From positions 32,125,648 through 32,187,647 of the forward strand of contig NC_092673.1 in NCBI RefSeq assembly GCF_964355755.1: a DNA stretch of 62,000 nucleotides, written 5' to 3'. The first letter of the stretch is position 1. Every line of letters begins with the position of its first letter. Made by a program: the position numbers and the translations under genes. Below are positions 12,832-24,139 of this stretch, in pieces. Below the pieces are notes generated by a model. The model searched no databases and had not been told where the DNA came from. It saw only the letters and a program-made list of their open reading frames with translations. The DNA is from Antedon mediterranea (taxonomy: Eukaryota > Echinodermata > Crinoidea > Comatulida > Antedonidae).

Positions 12832-13443
12832 TTCATTTCTTTATTAGCCATAAAAATACATACAGTAATCCAAGATGGCATGGAATGACCACAGTTTAAA
12901 ACAAAACTTTGACCCTCAGACCGGTCACTCCGTAATACTAAGTAATAGCAATATGTGAATTGTTAGACCTAGGTCAATTAAAGTGTTGTCGGTTGTTACC
13001 TGGACCTAGAAATCATCTAACCTGTGTTAAGGTGGGAGCAAAGAAACACATCCAAATATCTCTGCAAACGCACAGTGGATAAAATGACATATTTTGGTCA
13101 TCAGTCAATCGGCAAATCAAAAGCAAACAGCAGCACAGTTTTCTTTAAAATTATTTATTAATATAGAAAACAGCAAATGGCCAATATACCCTTTATTGGC
13201 ACTCTACTGTAGTATGTCGTGTACTGTTTATTATTATTTGTGTTTTTATTACGTTTGTTGTTTTTCTGTAATTTACAGGGAGTGGTGGACGTATCAAAAT
13301 TATTAAGTAAATTTAAATTGCAAGAAACTAAACGGAAATCTCAAACTTCAAAGCTGAAAAAAAACAAAAATAACAACAGATATACCAAATTACAGGGAGT
13401 GGTGGACGTATCGCTGTGGAATAGAGTATCACACAAACATTAA

Positions 13444-14037
13444 TCTATCTATCCTCAAGTGTGTAAGTATATAACTATTTACAAAAAAAAATTTTTTTTG
13501 CATCACTAGAGAAAACTTTCGTATAGACTTGATAACCTATTACCATGCTTTCATGAAAATATTTGAGTAGTATATTAAGGAAGATGGCTGCTATTATTGC
13601 AATCTAAATCAATAGAAATTAGTATTGCACTAATTTTACGATTAGTTATTAGTTTATTAAACATTATCAAATCATGACTACAGAGGCCACATCACCCACA
13701 CAGTAAGACTTCCTAAATGCTAGGCCAAATTCTATCTGAAACAAAAGCCACTTATGGAGTCACCATTGGTTGCTTAAAAAGTGGGACATATTTGAAATAA
13801 ATTAAACCCAAATAGAATGGAATTTTTGCTGTATTTTTATAGGACTGTATATCATTCATGGTATCAGATCAACTAGTTTTATTTCCATTACCTAAGTAAC
13901 ATACACGATCAAACCACCGGACATTTAAATTGTTTTTTTGATAAATAGATTGATAAATAGATCTATCACAACTAGAATTCAAAATTAGACAACGAAATTA
14001 TCATTTTTTTACAGAAAAATCAAAATGCAATGAAATC
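13444..14037. other. No gene seen
   Basis: AT-rich sequence between the synthetase copy and the DED relic. I see no open frame of note, no repeat matching the rest of the window and no clear promoter. Confidence 0.6.
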
Positions 14038-14575
14038 ATGGCAGACTTGAATTAGAAATTTGATGAGTTGAAAGCTAATCTTAACAAACACTATGATGGT
14101 GAACATTATTGTTGGTTAAAATTCTGCTTATGCGATTTCTTAGATATAGGGGACTTTCACCAAAATGAAAAACCAGTAATAGCACATGAATTGTTCAATA
14201 AGCTTGAACTAAAAGGTTATTTTACACCTACTAATGTCAGCCTGTTGTTGGAGATTACAAAGGTCACAGAAGTTAAGGCTGCTGAAGATCTTGTACTTGA
14301 GTTTAAGCAATCTAATTGAGATCAGAATGCTGATAAACAACTACATGTATTGTCACCATATCGAAAACGCTTGTTTAAAAATGTTGACGGAGCAAGTTTT
14401 TTATGTGTTATTGCATACTACAAATTGACGTCAAAGTTTGACTCCAAAAATATTTGGAAGGTAGTATTCTACCTTTTTACCTTGAGAGTAATGGAATATT
14501 AGCAGATGAACCTGGCACAATAAAGAAATTTTCCCTTAATGAATTTGCAAAGAATATACTACTTGCTAGAGGTAA
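14038..14575 (+). pseudogene. Decayed tandem death-effector-domain protein (caspase-8/FLIP-like)
   Basis: From ATG 14038 the frame reads four codons, meets TAG at 14053-14055, then stays open to 14319. It contains KFDELKANLNKHYDGEHYC, LKFCLCDFL and LFNKLELKGYFTPTNVSLLL, with the spacing of a death effector domain (short helix-rich domain that recruits caspases). A second domain follows in other frames: SPYRKRLFKNV near 14355, then LESNGILADE near 14480, which match the beginning and the F..LE..G.L part of a second DED. At least one nonsense codon and two frame changes are needed, so I call it a pseudogene. The stop after codon 5 could instead be an intron end (AATTAG/AAATTT), but the later breaks remain. 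Assignment rests on motif spacing only. Confidence 0.5.
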
Positions 14576-15951
14576 TACAAACCTTTCCTAGGTAAAATGA
14601 ATAATTTATAAATAAATGATGATTTATAAATAAATGATGATTTATAGTTTAATATTTAGTTGTATGTAGTTTTATGTATATACTTTACCCTAATTATGAA
14701 CCCCTTCTGAAGCAAGTCTACAAGTTAAATATACAGTGTGTACTTTTTAGTGAATTTTTAATTTAATTGTTTTTTATAATTTATATGTATTTTGTTACGA
14801 CATAGCAATATATCAGTGGGAAAGCCACTCGACAAATCGAACAAATTTTCATCTAAGAGAGGGCGTCCTATTTTTTCTTTGTGATTGAAGATAAAACCCA
14901 AGAAAGACGTCATTTGACCACATTTTGTACTTATATTAACTTTAGTTCAATCATTACCATGGTTATGCTTTTAAATTTTCCTGAATAATATTTGTGAATT
15001 ATATATAAGTTATGGTTAATTCTGACATAGGCGAGCACAATGCAAAAACTTCGGTTCAAATCTCCGCCATGGATACCTACCTTATCTATCTCACATGTAC
15101 CGCGAAACGTAGATTTGATAACATTAGTTTTCACATCGAGGCTATTGTTCCTATATATTTCTATCTTAGGAAGATATTATAAAGGGTTTTATAAGAAATT
15201 TTCTGATTTCAACAGTAGATTTTCAATTCTTGGCGGTCAAAGTAATTTCCGGGTTTACAATAAGTTCACCTTGCAACAACCTGGTTTCAACTATTTTCTC
15301 TCTTCTATACACAAGGGAGCAGTTAAAATAATAGATTTGACCCTAAAGGTGACTGGAAACAGGCACTTTCCATCAATCAATACAGTGTCCCTTTGGAAGA
15401 CGAAAAAAATCAGATAGTAGGACTGGAGCTTAAGTTGGCCATAGTCATAGCCATTTCAGTTTTTTGTTTATTTTAAAACATACCACGCGTGTGTGAAAAT
15501 ACAGTAGTTAAAAAATAGAAATTATACTGGAAATTAATAAAGATCAAATTAAATATACGCCATAAATCGGAATATATTGTGTGGAATAGTAGGCCTATTA
15601 TACACTTACATAGGGAGATTTGATGATAAAACATTTTGTTTAAAATCGAGTGAAATCCCGATAGCTGAGTTTTATTGAATAAGCTGGCAGGAATAACTGT
15701 AGGCTATCTTCCTGTGCCCCGTTAGGATCGAGATGTCTGCCAATGTTGCAAGCCGTAATGTCTTCTTTCTTGGGCCCACTCTGTTACGGCAGTTAGTTTC
15801 AAAAGATGTTTAAATTAAATATGTATTAATAATTATTAGGATGGTGATTATTTGAATAAACGCCTCTCCAATAAATCATCACTTTGAATAATAATCCCCG
15901 CCACCCCGCCCCCCCCCCCCCCCTCTTCACCCCCCCCCCAACCCAACTATC
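14576..15951. other. No gene seen; low-complexity DNA
   Basis: AT-rich DNA. Near 15025-15065 a stretch with GGCGAGCACAATGCAAAAAC recurs at 47426 and is followed by GGTTCAAATCT, a B-box-like sequence, suggesting a worn tRNA-derived repeat. A C-rich tract occupies about 15906-15947. An open frame at 15040-15417 has no recognisable domain and is probably chance. Confidence 0.5.
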
Positions 15952-16186
15952 TAATAAACGTCCATCCACATTTATAAATTTGTAGTAGAATTCATCGCAC
16001 TGTTATCTACAATTTACCCGCATTTGTTATTCTTTTTTACCACTTTTCATATCTATTAGAGGATTTCTTTTGATTATAAATGTTACCATGTTATTAAAAC
16101 TAAAAAATTTAACATATATCCCTCGAGTAAGCACCTCCCTCAAATAAACCCCGCCTCCCCAAAGGGCCCTACCAAACAATAAAAAC
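15952..16186 (+). repeat. Inverted-repeat arm (partner 31192-31423)
   Basis: About 235 bp, from CTAATAAACGTCCATCC to GGGCCCTACCAAACAATAA, recurs in reverse complement at 31192-31423 with few differences. Both arms lie just upstream of a copied synthetase exon, so they belong to one duplicated block that now exists in opposite orientations on either side of the MULE. Confidence 0.85.
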
Positions 16187-16524
16187 TAAACTTTAAACTG
16201 TTATTAATCATCTAAAACACTGTGGAACAAAGTAGTTTAGTTTTACGAATGTCAAGCATTTTCAATATGGTAACCGACAGAAAACGTACAAGAACATTAT
16301 CATTCCGAGAACCATCGTCTACACTTCCTAGAGGGGGAGCGAGCGAAGCGAGCTCACCCTCTAGTGTATATCAATTAGATTAATTAATTAAAACATTTTA
16401 TTGCACTAGAAACTGTTTAATGAAGGAGATACAATATCAGCTGCTAGTTTCTGAGATGCCTAATATAACAAATCCAGTGAATAACTACTACTTAACTACA
16501 ATATTTTCTTTTTATTGTACAAAG

Positions 16525-17674
16525 GAGACAATCAAACCATCATTGTATGATGATGAATCCGTCTCTGGTAATGTTTCACGCTCTGTTCTATTCATGTGTA
16601 TTGAGGCTGGCCTGAGGCTTCTAAGCCCCTTCATGCCTTACCTTACAGAGGAGCTGTATCAGAGATTACCCGGCCTACAACATGTTCCTAGCATTTGTGT
16701 TACACAATACCCAACTACTGAAGAAGTAAGTTATTTTTTAATTATGCAAATATAAAGTTACAAAAGTTATTTAAATCCATCCCCGACATTTCATTATTAA
16801 ACTAATTTAAAGAAGGTTATTTATCATCATGATGATGATTCATCTCTCATAACATTAGCTCTTTTTTCATTTTTATTATGTTTACCCCATAATCCCATCA
16901 TTATAATTGCTGTTTTTTCATTGTCCACAACAATTATGTCATACAAAATATTCAAAAAAAAACTTTGATGAATAATCATTAATTCTAATGTTTTTTGTTG
17001 AATATTCATAGTTTCCATATAAGGATGCAATCCTAGAGAATAATACAGATTTTATGTTGGATGTTGCTAGTGGGATTCGATCACTTAAAAAACAATATGA
17101 GCTTACCCAAGTAAAAGGTATGGCTTTTGATGCCTTTTTTAAAATAGATTTTCAATATTTTGTTTAATTCAAAGATCGGTTTCCGGATATATTTTAAATA
17201 ATAGAATTTAGAAATTGTTGGAAAACAATTCTTTGTCTATAGTAGTTCTTTAGGTAGTAAAATGTATATATTTTTTCTCCTTTTTATAGCTTTTGTTGTG
17301 TGTTTGACCAATGATGTTTACTCTATACTGTGCAATTATCAAGATGATATAAAAACATTAACCAAAGCAGCTTCTGTAGAGCTTATATCTAATGGCATTA
17401 CCCCCACTGGTTGTGCAGTTTCTACCATATCACCTTCATGTACTGTTGCTGTGCAGCTTGAGGTAAATTCAATAGACCTGCTATTTAATGACATTACACC
17501 CACTGCATATTATTATTTGTGTTTTTATTACCTTTGTTGTTATTCTGTAATTTACTGGGAGTGGTAGACGTATCAAATTTATTAAATAAATTTGAATTTC
17601 AAGAAACTAAACTGAAATCTCAAATTTCAAAGCTGAAAAAAACTAATAAAATACCACATTACGAGAAAGTTTGA
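16525..17674 (+). pseudogene. Valyl-tRNA synthetase partial copy 2
   Basis: This copy has the equivalents of four exons of copy 1: 16525-16725, 17012-17117, 17290-17462 and 17558-17674, with identical exon lengths for the first three (201, 106 and 173 bp). The first exon of copy 1 is missing; homology starts near 16365, directly after a short motif GAGCGAGCGAAGCGAGCTC and CTCTAG (16328-16366) that looks like a transposon end. There is no 96-bp expansion. The intron before the last exon is almost gone (95 bp), its acceptor reads ACTG instead of ACAG, and the last exon meets TGA at 17672-17674 in a stretch that continues coding-like in another frame. These defects argue for a pseudogene. Confidence 0.75.
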
Positions 17675-18552
17675 GGTGTAAGTCAACAACAAACCAGCAA
17701 CAAGGTATTATTTCATGAATTTACAGTCATTTTTTAAATTACAGAATGTAAAAACTTAACACACAACATAAGAAAGGTTATTTTAGTTGTTTTTATAGGC
17801 TGGAATAGAAACTTGATACTGTACAAACAAATAGGTGAAAACATAATATACTGTATTATATACTGCTAAGACTGTTTATAGCAATCAGCACGACCCCTGG
17901 TCTACTACAACATATGTATTTCTAAAGTAAGAATAGTAAAATAGACATAACATTTTCCATTTTTGAATTGACAATTACTATATACAGGGTATATCAGTTC
18001 TATAAATAGAAACACTATAGATGGTTTGTGCTAATTTTACAACGTATCATTTTAGCCTAATAATAATCATTCATTACGGTATATTATAAATCATAGATTC
18101 TGTAAACAATTATGGGAAACAAAAATATTGTTTAAGATTGCAACGTTTATATCAAAACAATTTACTATTCATAACACAAGTGAAAATTGCATAAAACAAA
18201 AACCCATCCCTATTTTACAATGGTATTGTCCATTAATAGGGGAATTTATCAGTAAATTACTATAACAACTTTAACAAAAAGTTGACCTTTGACCAAGCTA
18301 TTCCAAGCTGAATGAATGGGTTCACCAAAAATTCCACTAATACTAACCTTGTATGATCCATTTTGAATCAATATGATACAAATTTCCTCAGTTTCCACTT
18401 TCAAAAAACATACTGTATGGTATCAGTTTGTCTGCCTAAAACAAATTATATTTTAAAGGTTAAGCCACAAACAAATCACAGACATAGTAGATCTTAGATA
18501 TTTATTATTACATGCCTGTGACATTTAATTACAATCTTGCTTTACTATACAT
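17675..18552. other. No gene seen
   Basis: AT-rich sequence up to the MULE target site. I see no coding signature and no repeat shared with the rest of the window. Confidence 0.6.
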
Positions 18553-18562
18553 TATTAATTTC

Positions 18563-18930
18563 GGGTGTCACGAAACCTCAGACCACGAAAGCTCAGACCC
18601 CCTAAGACCTAAGATCACGAAAGCTAAGACCCAATACCTGAGATTACAAATATTTACGTTTCGCACCTACCTTGTATTTTAACTCCAACATTTTTTCTGA
18701 ATACCACACCTTAGAATTAGCACTTTTATGAAAAAGAATCACATAAAAAGTAACAAATAAATTCTTAAATTGATGATTTTACAGCCGTTTTTCTCGCCCA
18801 CATACTGTTGACTATAGGCCTACCCCATGTTCAATATTTTCGTTTCTATGGAACGTCAAAAGAGCAAAAACCTACCCCATGTTCAATATTTTCGTTTCTA
18901 TGGAACGTCAAAAGAGCAAAAATTATATAG
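18563..18930 (+). repeat. MULE left terminal inverted repeat
   Basis: The first ~95 bp match the right end closely. About 270 bp present in the right repeat is then missing, and similarity resumes at CGCACCTACCTTGTATTTT and runs to the GTTTCTATGGAACG block. A 49-bp internal segment is duplicated in tandem (about 18824-18921). Confidence 0.85.
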
Positions 18931-19706
18931 AGGGCTGAAATCTGTGGAGTCCATCTATTTTAACGCATTTTTTAGTGAAAATCACGTTACTTATTTATTT
19001 ATTTATTCATAATTTTAACAAAGTAGGTCTAGGTTTAATTAATTAATGCTTCTTACCATAAATATCATTAGATAACAAAATAAATTATAATTCGCAGAAT
19101 TTTTTGTCAGTGGAGCATAATACTTTTGTTTCACAACATTTAGAGGAAGGTTTAACTCGCGGCTGGTTATTATTAGCTCGCAAGAAGTGATGGTTTTTAC
19201 TTCTAGGGTGGTTAGGAGGCGGCTTAGTTCGGGATGACCAAGGCACAGTGATGCTGACCCTGCTGATCAGTGTTTGATTTAGACCACCAAACTCATAGTG
19301 GTTAGTGATGAGGGCATATCATTTTTCGGTTTTTTGTTTTTCTCCTGTGAAAATATTGTTTTCCTCAAAATCACACTTGTGTGGATGAAACAATGTAAAA
19401 TTAAAATTGTAATGATAATAGTATAATGATGTTGGTACGAAGGAATAAATACTCGAAAATAAATTTTAATTAAAAAATCATGATAATCATGGGAATGATA
19501 ACTAAACGTGATATAATTATGCATAGGCTTATAATATGCAAAATATAAGCTTAAAATAAAATAAATGCAATGTTTATTAGTAATATTAGTTTTACGCACT
19601 ATTATTTTAAAGAGATCCAAATTCTTCATACAAAAAAAGTAGAAAGTGCGTGATAATCAATATCGATGTGCGCTGATATACCAATCATTATTCGTAACAA
19701 AAAACG

Positions 19707-19791
19707 TAAACACAGTGGCGGTGCACAACACAGGCATATTATTAATATAAATGTAATAATATGCCTGTGTTGTGCATCGTCACTGTGTTTA
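19707..19791. repeat. Near-perfect 85-bp hairpin in the MULE
   Basis: Arms of about 38 bp (GTAAACACAGTGGC... and its complement) are separated by roughly 9 bp, with two mismatches. It lies between the left terminal repeat and the 3' end of the transposase gene. It could be a tiny inverted-repeat element; no target duplication was identified. Confidence 0.8.
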
Positions 19792-20553
19792 CAAGTGCGA
19801 TAACACCATTGAAAACAACTGGATGGAAACTTAGATATGGATGATAATGTCCATTAAAAACTGTCACCAACTATAAATTCTGCCAACAACTTTAAAAACA
19901 GCTAACAACAGCATCTGTAAAATGTTCAAACAAAGTCAAAAGTATACCCAAGGAACAGTTAAAATGTTTTTTTCCGTCCAGCTGCCCCAATGAAAAAAGT
20001 AATAACACTAACATTATTAACACTAACCATGTAGTTATAAATTTAACAAACTCTGAAAATAAAATTATGCTTATATATTCGGAGACTTTAATCTTGACTT
20101 AATGAATAGCATCCGTCTATGTTTTATGCTTAGGGACAACAAAGACAAGCCACTTTGGCTTCTGTGTGTCTTGACCATAAACTATGTAAACTGTCTGTTG
20201 ATGAATGTTGTTAATACCATACCTACGTACCTATCAAAAAAAAAACCCTTATAGTAACAATAACCAATATTTTTACAAAACAAATGATTTTGAGTAATTA
20301 CTAAAAAAGAAAGGGAAAAAACATTAGGCCTATTATTGTACGGGGTCACTCAAGGAGACAAACAGGGTTCATCCTGCTTTTGTTATTCTTTCTTTCTTTT
20401 AGGCTACCTCACATATGGTGGTCACTCTAATTGGTGGTCGCGCTTATGTGCGTCACTATGAAGTAGAGGGGAATTTCCCCATTTCTCCACAGAAGAGTGT
20501 CCCATCGAAGGTGCTGACCGGCCGTGAGCGACCCATGTTGTTTTTTGTTTTGA

Positions 20554-23178
20554 TTAGTCACGGTTATAATTTAGCTCTCTTCTAAGGAGGTCGAAGTGAG
20601 CATCTCTCAGTTTGTTCCCAACTTCGTTCGGTACCTCGATGTATGATTGGTCGTAATACGGGAAACGAGCGGTTATACATTCTCGTTTAATGCAGTAGAA
20701 CTTCCTGGTAAGTTTGGTAGAAACAAGTTTGTTCCCCTTGTTATTTGGATCCGGATATAGCCACTTCTCATCATGGTAAATTGCAATATTATAAGGGATG
20801 ATTTCTTGTCTCCGTGGGAATTCCGTGTGACATTGTCTGCATTCAATGGCTCTTGATTCCTTCTTAATAAAACAGACCACAAGAGAATTGTTGTTGTGGT
20901 GAATATCAGTGTAAGGGCGTGTAGTGGCAGTAGTTGTAGCTCTGGGACGATTACGCCATTTGTTCTTGTGTGTTCCTCCTTTTTTACCGCTTGTTTCCGT
21001 GACCTTTTCGACCAATGCACTTTTTGAGACCAGATGCTTTTGTTTGAGGTGATGTAGATGTGACTTTAAAATGCCGTTAATTTCGGCAACACAAATGGAG
21101 TGTTTGCACAAACCATTGTATTTATAACAAGGGCAGGTACAGTTCGCATGATCGGAGTAAACTACACACTCATACATACCGCTCTTGCAACTTTTAGAAG
21201 CGACTAAATATTTTGTCGGACCGTTCGTCAAAGAGGGCATTTTCTGCACGCCGTTTTTGCTGTTGAGAATTTTGGTAGCTTCATCAATGATCGTTTTGAT
21301 CAGACCATCAGAGTGACCTGTTATGCTTAACAGAATGGTTAAGTCCTCTGAGAATGTCTTGTATTCATAAAGATCTTTCTGGTTTTGCCCAGTTACAATT
21401 ATGGTTTTCTTTTTGATGGCATCTTGAATTGTCAGCTTGTTGAACTTATCAATATATTGCTGCCTTTCCTCCTTCTCCCATTCAAACCAATCCTCAGGCT
21501 CAACTGCGAGGTAGCTTGCTATCTCTGCCAGTTTATATTCGTCACTTAGCCCACAGATCGCCAAACCCAGCTCAATTTGTTGTTGGCGGTCTACTTCCTC
21601 CCAAACATCTCTTACGAATTCCAACTTAGTCATGTTGGTTTTGTTTTTTTCTTTCTTTACAACAGCTTCCTTTTGGCGAGTTAATTTGTTGTTTATGCTC
21701 TCCGATTGGTTGGAGTAGCATCTTTTTGTTTTTTCTGTGTTGTCTGTTGGCATTCCCGCCTTCCGCCTCGCTGATTCTACCATACTGGTTGCCATCATCG
21801 TTTCGTGGGCAGCAAGGTAGGCCCAGAATTGTGGTGATCTGCATCCAGTAACCAATGTTTCATGGTTATCTATTACCTTTTTCGAAGCTGTAAGGCGACT
21901 TTTCAAATCATCACTGTCACTTGCATCTAATATTCCTTCATGTTTACCATCTCCGAAAACCGAATCAATGATTGGTTTCTGTGACTTCTTTTGCACCCCT
22001 AATCTCTTTAGCTTTTCCACGCAATTTATGCGAAAGTGTCTGAAACACCTTAACCCGGTTGCCCTTTTCATTGATTCTTCTATTGCACCATGTAACGCTG
22101 TTTCTCCATCTGTGATGAATCCCAACCCATCTTCAAGACCAGGACAGTTTCCATTGACAGCAGATGCTATTTTTCTGTATGTTGCTCTGTCCTTACTGCT
22201 ATGAATAGCAGTTGGGCCTAGAAAAACTGGTGCTTCTCCGGTTCTCTTTGTTACCAACATAAGATGTTTATATGTATATGGCGTTACCTCGTATTTTCCG
22301 AAACTGTATGTTGGATCAACACTGAAAGGATGACTAAGCCCTTCTGTTCGGGAAGTACAGAAACGCGAAAGGTCTTGGCACATATGTGGCTTACCCAAAA
22401 CCCAAAGATCCTCTGGAACATCATGGTGTTCTAAAACTATCGGCTCTTCTTTATGCTTTGAGTATAATAGGAGGTCGTCCACACTGTCATAATTTAATGA
22501 TTTATTCTTTATATCGTGGAGTTGTTTTCGTGATCTTGGTAGTTGACCTGGATTTCGAGAATTGTGTAAACCTCCAAAGTCGTCAAACACTTTCTTAAAT
22601 GCAACTGACACAGACTTAGTGGATACTTCCTTCTTCAAAGCTTCCATTGTGCTTTTTTGGGTTGGATAGTAGGGTGTTCTACCATGCTTCCTATTTCCAT
22701 GAGGTTCGACAGAAAACTCTACTGGATCGTCGTTGTTATTACATGTATTGTACTGTAATAAACAGGTTTTGTTCACTATATCATTACTTCCTTTAGTTAA
22801 AAAGAAAATGGAGCGACACAAGCCATGGCAATTTTTCTTAGAGTTCACATGAAGATGATATTCGCTTTCATTTTGAAGCTCTACTTTCTTTTTTTCAAGA
22901 ATATGTATTTTCTCTCCAGTGATGTTTATTGTCCATATACATAAACGGAGCACATTGCGATATATACCATTCATGTCATTTTTTATGTCCTCCCAGTTCT
23001 TGTATCTCGATACATCAATTAAGAAACTCATGTTTCTTCTTACTCTGAGTGGTGTCTTTGTACATTTATTATGCTTGTTATGTCGTAGTATTGTAACTGC
23101 CTCAGTCACAGTGTATCGTTGACGCCTAAATCGTTCAAATATTGGTAATTCATCATCGTTCTTATACGACATCACATC
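20554..23178 (-). CDS. MULE transposase with SWIM zinc finger (exon 9)
   Basis: Cuts and joins DNA at the element's ends. The exon opens after TTTGTAG with GAT GTG ATG; the first ATG is at 23172, so a separate protein could start there, but the frame also joins the upstream exons in phase 0. Counting from codon 23175, visible landmarks are DPTYSFGKYEVTPYTY near 287 (first catalytic Asp), FITDGETALHGAI near 356 (second Asp), CFRHFRINCVEKLK near 377 (the C..H signature of MULE enzymes), SNQSESINNKL about 120 residues later (region of the catalytic Glu), and CTCPCYKYNGLCKH near 678, a SWIM zinc finger. The tail is basic, with a possible further Cys/His cluster (CRQCHTEF). There is no internal stop. 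Length is typical for an animal MULE transposase; the unusual part is what lies upstream. Confidence 0.92.
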   Translation of the reverse strand, partial: DVMSYKNDDELPIFERFRRQRYTVTEAVTILRHNKHNKCTKTPLRVRRNMSFLIDVSRYKNWEDIKNDMNGIYRNVLRLCIWTINITGEKIHILEKKKVELQNESEYHLHVNSKKNCHGLCRSIFFLTKGSNDIVNKTCLLQYNTCNNNDDPVEFSVEPHGNRKHGRTPYYPTQKSTMEALKKEVSTKSVSVAFKKVFDDFGGLHNSRNPGQLPRSRKQLHDIKNKSLNYDSVDDLLLYSKHKEEPIVLEHHDVPEDLWVLGKPHMCQDLSRFCTSRTEGLSHPFSVDPTYSFGKYEVTPYTYKHLMLVTKRTGEAPVFLGPTAIHSSKDRATYRKIASAVNGNCPGLEDGLGFITDGETALHGAIEESMKRATGLRCFRHFRINCVEKLKRLGVQKKSQKPIIDSVFGDGKHEGILDASDSDDLKSRLTASKKVIDNHETLVTGCRSPQFWAYLAAHETMMATSMVESARRKAGMPTDNTEKTKRCYSNQSESINNKLTRQKEAVVKKEKNKTNMTKLEFVRDVWEEVDRQQQIELGLAICGLSDEYKLAEIASYLAVEPEDWFEWEKEERQQYIDKFNKLTIQDAIKKKTIIVTGQNQKDLYEYKTFSEDLTILLSITGHSDGLIKTIIDEATKILNSKNGVQKMPSLTNGPTKYLVASKSCKSGMYECVVYSDHANCTCPCYKYNGLCKHSICVAEINGILKSHLHHLKQKHLVSKSALVEKVTETSGKKGGTHKNKWRNRPRATTTATTRPYTDIHHNNNSLVVCFIKKESRAIECRQCHTEFPRRQEIIPYNIAIYHDEKWLYPDPNNKGNKLVSTKLTRKFYCIKRECITARFPYYDQSYIEVPNEVGNKLRDAHFDLLRRELNYNRD

Positions 23179-23759
23179 CTACAAATAATAAATAAACAGT
23201 ATTATTGTAAGATAATATATAAATTATTTATTTTAAGGCTATACCTATTACACTGCCCTTTGTTTTCAAACGGGGGAGTCGGATAAAGGAAACAAATGCG
23301 ACAGTAAAAAAAAATCGTAACGTGTATAGAGCTAAATTTCCTGTTGAATTTAAAGATACTCATTAAGGACCTCATTGGAAACAAGTCCGTAGAGGACTTT
23401 TATGTGTTATCCTTGGCATCCTTTCTTGTTTTATTCATGGTTTTTTATATTTGCTATTTTAATTGTTTGTCTGTGATTTTTTTATGTACTGATGCCGAAA
23501 TAAATAAAATCAAATCATACTGTATGCCTACTTTTGCTATTTATTGCATACGGTAATCAATTGGTCAATGACAGATTGTAGTTTAGAACTACAGCCAATA
23601 TTTAAGGGGTTGTTCGTAATTCCTTGTTATGGCGGTGGAACAAGTGGCTTATATCAAAACTTGTGAATGAATCATATTCACATGAAAATTTAAAAATATC
23701 TTATAGCTAAAATAGGAAATAAATAAGTAAAATATATATTTTGGACAGTCATCATTCAC

Positions 23760-23897
23760 CTTTTCACCGTATACATCGGATTTAACTTTCGGTACAGGTA
23801 ATTCCATTTCAGTTGTTGTTTTATGACCAGAAATATTTGGTCCTGTAGGCCTACTCGTAACATGTATATTTTTTGAAATAGAAGTAGCGTCATTTGC
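23760..23897 (-). CDS. MULE gene exon 8 (linker)
   Basis: A 138-bp exon between TTTTTTAG and GTGAAT, phase 0 at both ends, so it joins exons 7 and 9 in frame. It encodes 46 residues rich in Ser, Thr and Pro and is not recognised as a domain. It does not contain the acidic core of the repeated exons, though its THVTSRPTGP-like middle resembles their CTGLQ region weakly. Inferred from splice signals and phase only. Confidence 0.6.
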
Positions 23898-24139
23898 CTA
23901 AAAAATAGAAATTCATTCATGTAAGCTTTATTCCAATCAAACATGTATACTGTAATAATAATTATAAGAAACAAAATTACATTTATTTACAATCGCTTTT
24001 TGCCAGTTCAATGGCAATAACTGTCGATTTGTCTAACTCATGCTTTCTATAACAGGCATGAATTACTTCCAATATTGATTTCACACAGTGTTTATAATTA
24101 TAAATAATCATTTTAGTACAGTAATATAGTATACCGTAC

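Larger units (their letters stand above)
10381..13443 (+). pseudogene. Valyl-tRNA synthetase C-terminal half, partial copy 1 (five exons)
   Basis: Five exons read like the end of animal cytosolic valyl-tRNA synthetase, which charges tRNA-Val. Exons are 10381-10536 (IDRWILSKL, DVYL: anticodon-binding region), 10782-10982 (GLRLLSPFMPYLTEELYQRL, a hallmark of the family), 11548-11653, 11820-11992 and 13279-13443 (GVVDVSKLLSKF, start of the C-terminal coiled coil). Acceptors end in AG, donors are GT, and all phases join in frame. The catalytic domain would lie upstream, where only repeats are seen. The last exon goes wrong: after about 38 codons it runs into a second copy of its own start and stops at 13443, short of the expected coiled coil. 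The 11820 exon is tandemly expanded and followed by a Helitron-like insertion. It could be the 3' end of the real gene with a damaged tail, but a partial duplicate is more likely. Confidence 0.75.

Noticed and set aside
15040-15417. 125-residue open frame
   Set aside because: No domain, no splice or start context, and AT-rich composition like the surrounding non-coding DNA.
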